A DNA stretch of 42,160 bases, from positions 1 through 42,160 of the forward strand of contig JAOUHG010000030.1 in assembly GCA_029865265.1 (NCBI GenBank), read 5' to 3'. Of the stretch, positions 25,134 through 33,743 are shown piece by piece (positions within the stretch are counted from its first letter, which is position 1; every line of letters starts with the position of its first letter). This DNA is from Candidatus Krumholzibacteriia bacterium (GTDB taxonomy: Bacteria > Krumholzibacteriota > Krumholzibacteriia > WVZY01 > JAKEHA01). The notes below the pieces were generated by a model. The model saw only the letters and a program-made list of their open reading frames with translations. It made no database searches and was not told the origin of the DNA. Made by a program: the position numbers and the translations under genes.

Positions 25134-26141
25134 ATGATCGTACTCGGAATCGAAACGTCGTGCGACGACACGTCGCTCGCGCTTTATGCGCGTGGCCGCG
25201 GTCTGCTCGGCAACCTCACCGCGAGCCAGGTGATCCACGAGGAATACGGCGGCGTGGTGCCGGAGATCGCATCGCGGCAGCATCTGCGCGCGCTCTTGCC
25301 AGTGTACGACGCGCTGCTTGCGAAAACGAGCCTGCGGGGCGCTGACATCGGTGGCATCGGGGTGAGCAACGGTCCGGGCCTGGTGGGATCGTTGCTGGTA
25401 GGCGTGGGCTTTGCCAAGTCGCTGGCGCTGGGGCTCGGCATCCCCGTGGTCGGCGTGCACCATATCGAGGCACACGTCCTCTCCAACGAACTCGGCGGCG
25501 AGGGGCTGCGCTACCCGTGCCTGGTGCTGGTGGTATCCGGCGGCCATACCTCGCTCTACCTCGCCACGCAGGCCGGACGTTACGAGCTGGTGGGCAACAC
25601 GCGCGACGATGCGGCCGGTGAGGCCTTCGACAAGATCGCCAAGCTGCTCGGCCTCGGTTTTCCCGGCGGTCCCGCGGTGCAGAAGGCGGCCGAGAGCGGA
25701 AACCCGCGCGCCGTCGACTTTCCGCGCGCCATGCGCGACCGCGGCGGTTTTGATTTTTCCTTCTCCGGACTGAAGACCGCGGTGCGCCAGCACGTGGAGT
25801 CGCGCCCATCACTCAGCGAACAGGACGTCGCGGACATCGCAGCTTCCGCACAGGCGGCCATCGTGGATGCGCTGGTGGAACGCACGGTGGCGTGCGCGCG
25901 CGCCCATACCGTGGGCGACGTGTACCTGGCGGGCGGCGTGGCCGCCAACCGGCCCCTGCGCACGGCGATGCAGGCGGCGTGCGAGCGAGCGCGTCTTGCC
26001 TACCACGCGCCGCTCATCGAGTTCTGCACCGACAACGGCGCCATGGTGGCGCGTACCGCGGAGTTGTTGCTCGCCTCGGGCCGCGACGACGGTGCCGCGC
26101 TGGACGTGTTCACGCGCGGCCCCATCACCTCCTGGTCGTAG
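25134..26141 (+). CDS. tsaD: tRNA N6-adenosine threonylcarbamoyltransferase
   Basis: The product is 335 aa. The family signatures are 'VLGIETSCDDTSLAL' at the N-terminus, the metal-binding 'VHHIEAH' (H110 and H114), 'VSGGHTSLYL', 'RDDAAGEAFDKIAKLLGLGFPGGP', 'FDFSFSGLKTAV', 'AGGVAANRPLR' and 'FCTDNGAMVA'. TsaD transfers threonylcarbamoyl to A37 of ANN-decoding tRNAs together with TsaB and TsaE, which are not in this window. ATG 25134 was chosen because the conserved N-terminus begins there; the longer open frame reads through glnB. It precedes the ABC transporter genes by 10 bases. Confidence 0.97.
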   Translation: MIVLGIETSCDDTSLALYARGRGLLGNLTASQVIHEEYGGVVPEIASRQHLRALLPVYDALLAKTSLRGADIGGIGVSNGPGLVGSLLVGVGFAKSLALGLGIPVVGVHHIEAHVLSNELGGEGLRYPCLVLVVSGGHTSLYLATQAGRYELVGNTRDDAAGEAFDKIAKLLGLGFPGGPAVQKAAESGNPRAVDFPRAMRDRGGFDFSFSGLKTAVRQHVESRPSLSEQDVADIAASAQAAIVDALVERTVACARAHTVGDVYLAGGVAANRPLRTAMQAACERARLAYHAPLIEFCTDNGAMVARTAELLLASGRDDGAALDVFTRGPITSWS

Positions 26142-26151
26142 ACGAATATCC

Positions 26152-27036
26152 ATGAAGCTTTCCATCGAAGGCACCGGCAAGACCTACCGCGGCGGCGTGC
26201 GGGGTCTGGACGACTTCTCGCTGGAACTGGCGCCCGGCGTGCTGGGGCTGCTGGGCCCCAACGGCGCGGGCAAGTCCACCCTGATGCGCATCCTCGCCAC
26301 CATCACGCGCCCCACCGACGGCCGTGTGCTGTGGAACGGAACCGACATCACGAAGTCGCCCGACACGGTGCGCAACGTGCTGGGCTATCTCCCGCAGGAC
26401 TTCGGCGTGTACCCCAACCTCACCGCGCAGGAGTTCCTCGAGTACGTGGCCGCGGCCAAGGGCGTGGGGGCGCGCGCGGCGGCGCGGCGCATCGACGAGC
26501 TGCTGCAACTGGTCAATTTGTCCGATGTTCGCAAGCGCCCGCTGGGCGGATTTTCCGGCGGAATGCGCCAGCGCGTGGGTATCGCGCAGGCGCTGCTGAA
26601 CGACCCCGAGCTGCTCATCGTGGACGAGCCCACCGCGGGTCTCGACCCCGAGGAGCGCGTACGCTTTCGTAACCTGCTCTCCGAGCTGTCGGGTGCGCGC
26701 ATCGTGATTCTCTCCACGCATATCGTCTCCGACGTGGAAGCCACCGCCACGCGCATCGCCCTCATCGCGGGCGGCCGCCTGGTGGCATGCGCCATGCCGG
26801 AGGAACTGCTGCGCTCGGTGGAGGGAAAGGTGTGGGAATGGGTGGTGCCGAGCGATGAACTGCCGGCGCTCAAGCAGCGCCATCGTATCAGCGGAACCCT
26901 GCGCCGCAGCGACGGTGTGCGCGTGCGCGTGGTCCACCAGGAGAAGCCGGCGCCGTCGGCACAAGCGGCCACACCCACGCTGGAAGACGCCTACCTGCTG
27001 CACATCGCGCCGCCCGCCGGCGCCACCACCGCATGA
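26152..27036 (+). CDS. ABC transporter ATP-binding protein
   Basis: The product is 294 aa. The Walker A is 'GLLGPNGAGKSTLMRIL' (about residue 35-50), the Q-loop 'LGYLPQDFGVYPNLT', the signature 'GGFSGGMRQRVGIAQALL', Walker B 'LLIVDEPTAGLDPEERVRF' and the H-loop 'VILSTHIVSD'. This is the DRA/CcmA-like group of export or membrane-remodelling ATPases. The tail after residue 225 has a small extra domain. The stop overlaps the start of the permease gene (ATGA), so the two are translationally coupled. The substrate is not apparent. Confidence 0.93.
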   Translation: MKLSIEGTGKTYRGGVRGLDDFSLELAPGVLGLLGPNGAGKSTLMRILATITRPTDGRVLWNGTDITKSPDTVRNVLGYLPQDFGVYPNLTAQEFLEYVAAAKGVGARAAARRIDELLQLVNLSDVRKRPLGGFSGGMRQRVGIAQALLNDPELLIVDEPTAGLDPEERVRFRNLLSELSGARIVILSTHIVSDVEATATRIALIAGGRLVACAMPEELLRSVEGKVWEWVVPSDELPALKQRHRISGTLRRSDGVRVRVVHQEKPAPSAQAATPTLEDAYLLHIAPPAGATTA

Positions 27037-28649
27037 CCGCACTCCGGCGCCTCTACCAGCTGGCGCGCGCGGACTTTCGCGAGCGCGTGCGCCGCTACGC
27101 GTTTCTGGTGACGATGGTGGTGGCGGTTTGCCTCGCGTATGCCTTCGTGCCGCCCAACCCCAGCAAATACGTCACGCTCTCGCTCGATTCCTATCGCGGT
27201 ATCTACAACTCGGCGTGGATCGGGACATCACTCGCGCTCCTTTGCGGAACGTTTGTCTCGATGATTGGATTCTTCGTGGTGAAGAACGCGGTGGACCGCG
27301 ACCGTCGCACACGCGTGGGACAGATCATCGCCGCCACGCCCACCTCCAAACTCCAGTACACGCTGGGAAAGACGTTGAGCAACTTCGCCGTGCTGGCAGC
27401 GATGGCGACAGTGGTGGCGGTGGCCGCCATCGGCATGCAGATCCTGCGCGCGGAAGACCGTTCCATCAATATGTGGCAGTTGTTCTCGCCCTTCCTGTTG
27501 CTCACCTTTCCGGTGCTCATGATCACGGCCGCGTTTGCGGTGCTGTTCGAGACCATCCCCGGGCTGCGCGGCGGCCCCGGCAATGTGCTGTTCGTGTTCG
27601 GGTGGACGGGGCTCCTCACCGTGGGAGCCTTCGGGAATCCGGACACCAGTGCGATGCACAACGATATCCTGGGAATGGGCGTGGCGTGGCCCGGAATGGT
27701 GGAGGCGTGCGCGCGCGCGTTTCCCACCTTCGATCCCGCCAGCCCGTCCATGTCGATGGGCATCCACATCAAGGCCGATGGCCTGTGGGTCATGGAGACG
27801 TTCCGGTGGGACGGGATTCACTGGACGGGCAAGGTGATTGCGTGGCGGGCCCTGTGGGTTCTCGCCGGTCTTGCGGTGGGCGCGGTGGCGGCGATTCCGT
27901 TTGACCGCTTCGATCCGGCGCGTGCGCGCACCGGCTCGCGGCGCCGCCGGCGCAGGCGTGGGCGTGCCGCGGCGGACGCCGTCGCGGTGGAGACACAGCC
28001 AGCATCCGCAACGCACGTCCATCTGACCCCGCTGGCGGGCGCGTCCAGCGCGGCGCGGCCGGGTGTGATGATCGTCGCGGAGTGGAAGCTGCTGACGCGC
28101 GGTCTGCGCTGGTGGTACGCCGGCCCGCTGGCGGTGGCGATCATGTCCATCTTCATGTCCGTGGAGATGCTCCGCTTTCCCGTGCTGCCGCTGGCGTTTC
28201 TGTGGCCGGTGCTGTTGTGGTCGCGCCTGGGCTCCAGCGAGCGGGTACACGGAACGGAATCCATCTTCTTCTCCGCGCCGCGCCCGCTTTCGCGGCAGCT
28301 TCCGGCCACGTGGATCGCGGGCATCGGCCTGGGAGTTCTCATGACCGCGCCCATCGCCATCCGCATGCAGCTCGCCGGCGAAACCGGCGCGCTGCTCGTG
28401 TGGCTGGTGGGAATCGCGTTTGTTCCGTCGCTGGCCATGGCGCTGGGCGTGTGGACGGGCTCGAGCAAGTTCTTCGAAGCTCTCTACACGTTTCTGTGGT
28501 ACGCGATGATCCAGCGCGTTCCGTCGTTCGATTTCTCCGGATGTCTGGATGCCGGTGTCGAATCCGGCAATGCGGCGTGGTACGCCGTGCTCACCATGAT
28601 CCTCTTTGCCGCCGCCGTGCTGGGGCGCCGCCGGCGCCTGCAAAACTGA
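27033..28649 (+). CDS. ABC transporter permease, ABC-2 type
   Basis: The product is 538 aa. There are two groups of hydrophobic spans, about six in residues 20-305 and about six in 365-535. A polar Arg-rich linker (about 305-345, including a run of Arg) separates them. The N-terminus 'LARADFRERVRRYAFLV' is typical of ABC-2-type permeases that contain both half-sets in one chain. It partners with the ATPase directly upstream. The duplicated arrangement could give a full transporter from one permease copy. No substrate can be named. Confidence 0.8.
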   Translation: MTALRRLYQLARADFRERVRRYAFLVTMVVAVCLAYAFVPPNPSKYVTLSLDSYRGIYNSAWIGTSLALLCGTFVSMIGFFVVKNAVDRDRRTRVGQIIAATPTSKLQYTLGKTLSNFAVLAAMATVVAVAAIGMQILRAEDRSINMWQLFSPFLLLTFPVLMITAAFAVLFETIPGLRGGPGNVLFVFGWTGLLTVGAFGNPDTSAMHNDILGMGVAWPGMVEACARAFPTFDPASPSMSMGIHIKADGLWVMETFRWDGIHWTGKVIAWRALWVLAGLAVGAVAAIPFDRFDPARARTGSRRRRRRRGRAAADAVAVETQPASATHVHLTPLAGASSAARPGVMIVAEWKLLTRGLRWWYAGPLAVAIMSIFMSVEMLRFPVLPLAFLWPVLLWSRLGSSERVHGTESIFFSAPRPLSRQLPATWIAGIGLGVLMTAPIAIRMQLAGETGALLVWLVGIAFVPSLAMALGVWTGSSKFFEALYTFLWYAMIQRVPSFDFSGCLDAGVESGNAAWYAVLTMILFAAAVLGRRRRLQN

Positions 28650-28891
28650 CCGGGCGTTTCCCCTGACGCGCGGGCGTTGAGCCCCAACAGCCCGCTCCCC
28701 CGTTCTTCCTCATTGTTCCCCGTTGTTCCGCGTTGTGGCGTGCCGCGTCTGCGGTCGTCCACGGCGCGGTTCGTGCAAACGTAACGCGCAATCATGCGTC
28801 GCAACGCGGCGCAGCGCGAAGCATTCCTTGGCATGCTCCTTGCCCGGTAGAAGCACGTTAACTGTCGTTGTGAGTTCACGTTCGAGGCGAT
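28650..28891 (+). promoter_or_regulatory. 242-bp regulatory region before the signalling operon
   Basis: The first part holds an imperfect GC hairpin (28670-28695, GCGGGCGTTG / CAACAGCCCGC) that may act as a weak terminator of the transporter. Next come partial direct repeats of a GTTGTTCC-like unit (about 28713-28740) and several short GCG-flanked inverted motifs (about 28785-28820). These lie where an activator of a sigma-54 promoter would bind. The promoter itself is a separate entry. No open frame with coding character was seen. Confidence 0.4.
28829..28843 (+). promoter_or_regulatory. sigma-54 (RpoN) type promoter of the signalling operon
   Basis: TGGCATGCTCCTTGC fits the RpoN consensus TGGCAYG-N4-TTGC with exact spacing: GG of the -24 element at 28830-28831 and GC of the -12 element at 28842-28843. 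The first gene starts 48 bases later, leaving room for a start site near 28855 and a short leader. Sigma-54 promoters need an AAA+ activator; none is encoded in this window. Confidence 0.75.
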
Positions 28892-29875
28892 ATGCACGCT
28901 CCTGACAACTCGAGTTACCGCATCCTCGTCGCCGACGACGAGCCGCATATCCGTCAGATCCTGCGCTTCACTCTGGAGCGGGCGGGCTATCAGGTGTTTC
29001 TCGCAGCAGATGGAGAAGAGGCCCTGGCGCGCGCCGCCGAGGTAAAGCCGAGCCTGGTACTGCTGGACGTGATGATGCCCAAGATCGACGGCTACGAGGT
29101 TTGTCGCAAAATGCGACAGGATTTCACGCTGAACCAGATCCCCGTGATCATGCTTTCTGCGCGTGGGGACCAGCGCGATCGCGTGGCCGGCCTGGAGGGC
29201 GGGGCCAACGACTACCTGGTCAAGCCGTACTCCAACGAGGAGCTTCTGCTGCGCGTGCGCAACGTGCTGGAGTGGAACATCCGCCAGAAGGAAGCCAACC
29301 CGCTCACCGGTTTCCCCGGCAACACCGCCATCGAGCGCGAGATGATTGCCCGCGTGGCCAAGAAGGACCCCTACGCCTTCCTGTACATCGACATCGATAA
29401 CTTCAAGGGCTTCAACGACTACTACGGTTACCAGAAGGGCGACGAGATCATCGGCTACATGGCCGAGATCCTGCGCCGCGCGGTGCAGAAGCTGGGCGGC
29501 GCCGACGACTTCGTGGGACACATCGGCGGTGACGACTTCGTGATGGTGGTGGCGCCGTCGCGCGCCGAGATCATGGCGCAGTACGTGGTGGACGAGTTCG
29601 ACAAGGGCAGCCTGACGCTGCTCAACCCGGACGACGTCAAGCGCGGCTACCTGGAGATTCGCGACCGGCAGGGCATGCTCAAGCGCGTGCCGGTGATGGC
29701 GGTGACGATCGCGGTGGTCAAGAGCACCGACAACCAGATCGAACACTTCGCCGAGGTCAACGACATCGCGACCAGTCTGAAGGATTACGGCAAACGCATC
29801 GAGGGCAGCGTGGTGGTGAAGGAGCGACGCCAGGACATTCCGGCGCACATGGTCCGCACCAAACCGAAGAGCTGA
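28892..29875 (+). CDS. response regulator with GGDEF-family output domain
   Basis: The product is 327 aa. Residues 9-128 are a CheY-type receiver: acidic pocket D15-D16, phospho-acceptor D59 ('LVLLDVMMPKIDGYE'), 'MLSAR' and 'LVKPYS' (Lys near 110). Residues 135-305 are a GGDEF-type domain: 'NPLTGFPGN', 'FLYIDIDNFKGFNDYYGYQKGDEII' and 'HIGGDDFVMVV' (G212-F216). The fourth GGDEF position is Asp instead of Glu. The residues where an inhibitory RxxD site would sit are GADD, so product inhibition by that route is absent. It may make cyclic-di-GMP when phosphorylated, or it may be a degenerate binder. GAGGCG precedes the ATG. The histidine kinase gene follows after 8 bases. Confidence 0.88.
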   Translation: MHAPDNSSYRILVADDEPHIRQILRFTLERAGYQVFLAADGEEALARAAEVKPSLVLLDVMMPKIDGYEVCRKMRQDFTLNQIPVIMLSARGDQRDRVAGLEGGANDYLVKPYSNEELLLRVRNVLEWNIRQKEANPLTGFPGNTAIEREMIARVAKKDPYAFLYIDIDNFKGFNDYYGYQKGDEIIGYMAEILRRAVQKLGGADDFVGHIGGDDFVMVVAPSRAEIMAQYVVDEFDKGSLTLLNPDDVKRGYLEIRDRQGMLKRVPVMAVTIAVVKSTDNQIEHFAEVNDIATSLKDYGKRIEGSVVVKERRQDIPAHMVRTKPKS

Positions 29876-29883
29876 ACAAGAAC

Positions 29884-30717
29884 ATGGACATTCGCACCGC
29901 AGACGACAGGACCGCGACCATCGAGGCGCTGCTCAACGACGCGCGCATCGAGGCCAACGCGCTGCGCCTGCGCCTGGAGCGCTACCGGCGCATCATCGCG
30001 TCGACGCGGCTCATCATGGGGCACGAGCTGAAGAAGCCGACCTCGGCCATCAGTGGCTACCTGCAGCTGGCGCGCGAAGACGTGCAGCGCGCCGGCCTGT
30101 CCGAGGCGCTGTCCTTCATCGACAAGGCGCGCGCCGAGTGCGACCTGCTCAACGAACTCAACGCGTTCTACCTGGACCTGCTCAAGGTGGACGGTGGTAA
30201 CGGCGATCCGACCGCCGAGCGGTTGAACGTCGCCGAGGTCATCGAGGAGGCCGTGCACCAGATTCCCGACGAGCTGCGGCCGCGCACGCGCGTAAAGATC
30301 AACATGCCGGACGCGCTGCCGCCCGCGACCATCAACCGCAATGCGCTCAAGCTGGTGGTGCTGAACCTGCTGGAAAACGGTCTGAGCTACTCGCCGGAGA
30401 ACAGCGTCGTCGGCCTGGAGCTGGAAGTAAGCAAAGACATGCGCGGCGTGTCGGATGACGATCTCATCAAGATTCGCGTGACCGACGAGGGCAAGGGCAT
30501 TGCGCCGGAAGACATCAAGCGCATCTTCATGCCCTTCGTTCGCCTCGACGAAGCCACAACCAGCGGCTCGGGGCTGGGACTGACACTGGTGCGCAGCCTG
30601 GTCGACATGTGTGGGGGAGACGTGTCGATTCGAAGTGAGGAAGGCAAAGGAACGACGGTCTACGTAACGCTCCCGCTCTCCGTCGTAAACCGGTGGGCGG
30701 GGGTGGTGTCGCCGTGA
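29884..30717 (+). CDS. soluble sensor histidine kinase
   Basis: The product is 277 aa with no membrane segment. After a short coiled coil (10-40) comes the phospho-acceptor H-box 'GHELKKPTSAISGYLQLA' (H47). The HATPase_c domain follows: N-box 'LVVLNLLENGLSYSPENS', G1 'VTDEGKGIAPEDIKRIF', and G2 'GSGLGLTLVRSLVDMCGGDVSI'. It lacks any input domain, so it must be controlled by a partner, perhaps the receiver protein upstream or the membrane kinases downstream. The H-box 'HELKKP' deviates from the common 'HELRTP'. The stop overlaps the start of the next gene (GTGA), so it is co-translated with it. Confidence 0.9.
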   Translation: MDIRTADDRTATIEALLNDARIEANALRLRLERYRRIIASTRLIMGHELKKPTSAISGYLQLAREDVQRAGLSEALSFIDKARAECDLLNELNAFYLDLLKVDGGNGDPTAERLNVAEVIEEAVHQIPDELRPRTRVKINMPDALPPATINRNALKLVVLNLLENGLSYSPENSVVGLELEVSKDMRGVSDDDLIKIRVTDEGKGIAPEDIKRIFMPFVRLDEATTSGSGLGLTLVRSLVDMCGGDVSIRSEEGKGTTVYVTLPLSVVNRWAGVVSP

Positions 30718-33700
30718 AGAGGTTTCCACACTGGGATGGGAGTCCCGGTGCCCTGGAGTCGAATCCGTTGAGCATCTTGTACCTCAGATTCATCGAGCTG
30801 TTCGCATTCTTCGGAATTGTGTTCGCCGCGCGTTTCCTGGGCGACTTCACCTATCCGACCAATGCGCTGGTCGTGGTGTTTCTGGCCGCGGCGTTCCTGC
30901 AGTACATCGGAGAATGGGTCTGGGAGCTGATCGGGCAACACTTCGGGTGGGACAAGAAGCGGCGCAACGGCGCGCTGCTGTGGTATTCCAGCTACGTCGA
31001 CCTGGCCGCGGTGATTGCGCTCATCAAGCTCACCGGGACCATCGAGAGCCCGTTCCTGTTCATGCTCACGATTCCGCTGTTCTTCGTGTGCAACACCTTC
31101 CCGTGGAAGACCACGGTGGCGTGCTTCGTGAGCGCCTCCATCGCGGCGCTGGCCGCCCTGGCGGTGCTGGAGATGAACGGAACCATTTCGCACCAGACCG
31201 TCTATCACAACGCACCCGGTGTCTATCAGAACGCCCACTTCGTGGCGGGCTCACTGCTGGTGATGACCGCATTCGTCAGCCTGGTGATATTCCTGTCCAA
31301 CGCGTTCCAGGATCGCATGAACGTCTCCCTGGAGCGCCTGCGCCGCAAGAAGCAGGAAACCGAATCGCGCATCGACGAGCTCACGCGGCTCTACGATATC
31401 ACCACCGGCATCAACGCGGCCATGTCGCTGGAAACGCTGCTGCGCATCGTGGCCAAGGAGGTCACGCTTCTGCTCAACCGCCCCTGGGCGAGCATTGTTC
31501 TGTTCAACCAGAAGCAGGAGATCACCCACTCGGTATTCGTGGGTATCACGCCGACACGCGAGAGCAAGATCGAGAAGCGCATGCGGCGCGGCGGCCTGAG
31601 CGAGTGGATCTGGACCCACAACACGCCCATCGTGGTGGAGGACACCACCCGCGACAAGCGCGCCAACTGCAGCGAGTTCCTGAACCACTTCGACATTCGC
31701 TCGCTGGTGGGCTTTCCGCTGACCACCGGGCGGCAGGTCATCGGCGTCATCTACACCGGCGACTTCCTGCCCAAGTCGATCACCGAGCAGCACATGAGGC
31801 TCCTGACCACGCTGAGCCAGCAACTCTCCAACGGCATCGAGAAGAGCCGCCTGTACGACTCGCTGGAGCGCAAGATCCGGGACCTGGACCGGCAGATGGA
31901 GACGCTGCAGAAGGCCAACATTCTCAAGTCGGACTTCGTGTCGCACGTGTCGCACGAGTTGCGCACGCCGCTCACCTCCATCAAGGCCTACGTGGAGACG
32001 CTGGCCAACAACATCGAGGACCCGACCTTTGTGCAGCGCCGCGAGTTCCTGGACATCGTGCACAAGGAGACCAACCGGCTCATCCGAATCGTCAACGACG
32101 TACTGGATGTTTCCAAGATTGAATTCGGGCAGCGCCCGGTGTCGCGCTCGGCCATTGCGTTGCACGCCGTGGTGGAAGAAGTCCTGTCCATGCTGAGCCC
32201 TTCGCTCAAGGAGCGGGATGTCACGGTGAGCGTCAATGTGCCGGACTCCCTGCCGCGGGTGGACGGCGATGCCGACCTCATCAAGCAGGTCTTCATCAAC
32301 CTCATCTCCAACGCGCTCAAGTACTCGCCACGAGGCACCACCATCACGGTGCGCGCGCGCGAGGAGGCGGTGAGCCTGGTGGTGAGCGTGTCGGATCAGG
32401 GCATCGGCATCCCGCGCGACGAAATCGGCAACGTCTTCGACAAGTACTTCCGCGCGCGTTCGCAGGTGTCCGCCAAGATGGAGGGCCTGGGACTCGGCCT
32501 CGCAATCGTGAAGAACATCGTGGAACAGCATGGCGGCTCCGTGCGGGTGGAGAGCGAGGAGAACGTGGGCAGCACGTTCTCGTTCACGCTGCCGCGCGAG
32601 GCCTGCTTCAACGATCTCATCGGCTACATCGGCGAGATCGTGGACGCGCGGGAGCAACTGCACGAAATGCTGGAGCTGATCGTGAAGATGATTGCGGAGC
32701 TCCTCAACGCCAAGCGTGTTTCGCTGATGCTGTTGGACAAGTCGCGCCAGGAGCTGTTCATCAAGATGTCGTACGGCCTGGAGGAATGGGTGGTGGAGAG
32801 CACCCGGGTCAAGGTGGGCCAGGGTATCGCGGGCAAGGTGGCGGCGAATGGCGAGCCATTGCTCATCAGCAATATAGAGGAGAACGAGGTGTTCACCGCG
32901 CCCAACAACCCGCAGTACGAGACCATGTCGCTGGTGACGGTGCCGCTGCGGGTTAACGACGTCATCGTCGGTGTAATCAACGTGAACAACAAGCTCAGCG
33001 GCGCGCCCTTCGACCACGACGACCTCAACCTGCTCATGTCGTTCAGCGAGCGCATCTCGCGGGCGCTGGAGCGCGTGCGCATGGTGGAGGACTCGCACAG
33101 CTTCCTGCAGGACACCATCGACGCGTTCCGGCGCATGCTCGAGACGCAGACCAAGACCAAGGTCATCGAGCAGGCGGTGGATCACGCGCTGAAGATTGCA
33201 CGCAAGATGCGGCTCTCGGAGAAGGACGTGAGCGTGGTGCAATACGTGGCCAGTGTGCACGACATCGGCATGACCGAGATCAGCGACGAAATCCTGAACA
33301 AGACGCTGAACCTGTCTTCCGAGGAAATGATGCGCATCCAACGCCACCCCGAGCGCGGCGCGGAGCTCATTCGTCCGCTGGAGTTCGTGGAAGCGGTGAG
33401 CAACATCATTCTCTACCACCACGAGCGCTACGACGGCACCGGGTATCCCATGGGCCTCAAGGGCGAGGAAATCCCGGTGGGCGCGCGCATACTTGCGGTC
33501 ATCGACGCCTTCCAGTCCATGACCATTGGCCGCCCCTATCGCACCCGCAAGACGGTGGAGGAAGCGGTGCAGGAGATCGTGAAGAACGCGGGTTCGCAGT
33601 TCGACCGCGAGGTGGTGGAGGCGTTCATACTCGTTCTCAGGGAGGACGGGAAGCTGTCGTCGCGCGAGGAAAAGGAAAGCAAGCGGCGGCTGGGTGGAAC

Positions 33701-33725
33701 GCCGGTGGGCGCGCCCAAGGGATAG
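30714..33725 (+). CDS. membrane histidine kinase fused to GAF and HD-GYP domains
   Basis: The product is 1003 aa, read from the GTG that overlaps the previous stop. The order is: N-terminal membrane part with about five to six spans (10-200); coiled coil; GAF domain (about 225-380); HisKA with 'SHVSHELRTPLTSIKAY' (H414); HATPase_c ('INLISNALKYSPRG', 'SDQGIGIPRDEIGNVF', 'LGLGLAIVKNIVEQHGG'); second GAF domain (about 645-790); and HD-GYP (about 800-985). The HD pair H849-D850 ('VHDIGM'), 'RHPERGAELI', 'YHHERYDGTGYP' (G910-Y911-P912) and the following Asp and Arg residues are present, so a cyclic-di-GMP phosphodiesterase site appears intact. The usual Lys after HDIG is Met. A kinase followed by a phosphodiesterase in one chain is unusual. 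Confidence 0.9.
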   Translation: MKRFPHWDGSPGALESNPLSILYLRFIELFAFFGIVFAARFLGDFTYPTNALVVVFLAAAFLQYIGEWVWELIGQHFGWDKKRRNGALLWYSSYVDLAAVIALIKLTGTIESPFLFMLTIPLFFVCNTFPWKTTVACFVSASIAALAALAVLEMNGTISHQTVYHNAPGVYQNAHFVAGSLLVMTAFVSLVIFLSNAFQDRMNVSLERLRRKKQETESRIDELTRLYDITTGINAAMSLETLLRIVAKEVTLLLNRPWASIVLFNQKQEITHSVFVGITPTRESKIEKRMRRGGLSEWIWTHNTPIVVEDTTRDKRANCSEFLNHFDIRSLVGFPLTTGRQVIGVIYTGDFLPKSITEQHMRLLTTLSQQLSNGIEKSRLYDSLERKIRDLDRQMETLQKANILKSDFVSHVSHELRTPLTSIKAYVETLANNIEDPTFVQRREFLDIVHKETNRLIRIVNDVLDVSKIEFGQRPVSRSAIALHAVVEEVLSMLSPSLKERDVTVSVNVPDSLPRVDGDADLIKQVFINLISNALKYSPRGTTITVRAREEAVSLVVSVSDQGIGIPRDEIGNVFDKYFRARSQVSAKMEGLGLGLAIVKNIVEQHGGSVRVESEENVGSTFSFTLPREACFNDLIGYIGEIVDAREQLHEMLELIVKMIAELLNAKRVSLMLLDKSRQELFIKMSYGLEEWVVESTRVKVGQGIAGKVAANGEPLLISNIEENEVFTAPNNPQYETMSLVTVPLRVNDVIVGVINVNNKLSGAPFDHDDLNLLMSFSERISRALERVRMVEDSHSFLQDTIDAFRRMLETQTKTKVIEQAVDHALKIARKMRLSEKDVSVVQYVASVHDIGMTEISDEILNKTLNLSSEEMMRIQRHPERGAELIRPLEFVEAVSNIILYHHERYDGTGYPMGLKGEEIPVGARILAVIDAFQSMTIGRPYRTRKTVEEAVQEIVKNAGSQFDREVVEAFILVLREDGKLSSREEKESKRRLGGTPVGAPKG

Positions 33726-33743
33726 AGGGTCACTGGAACAGCC

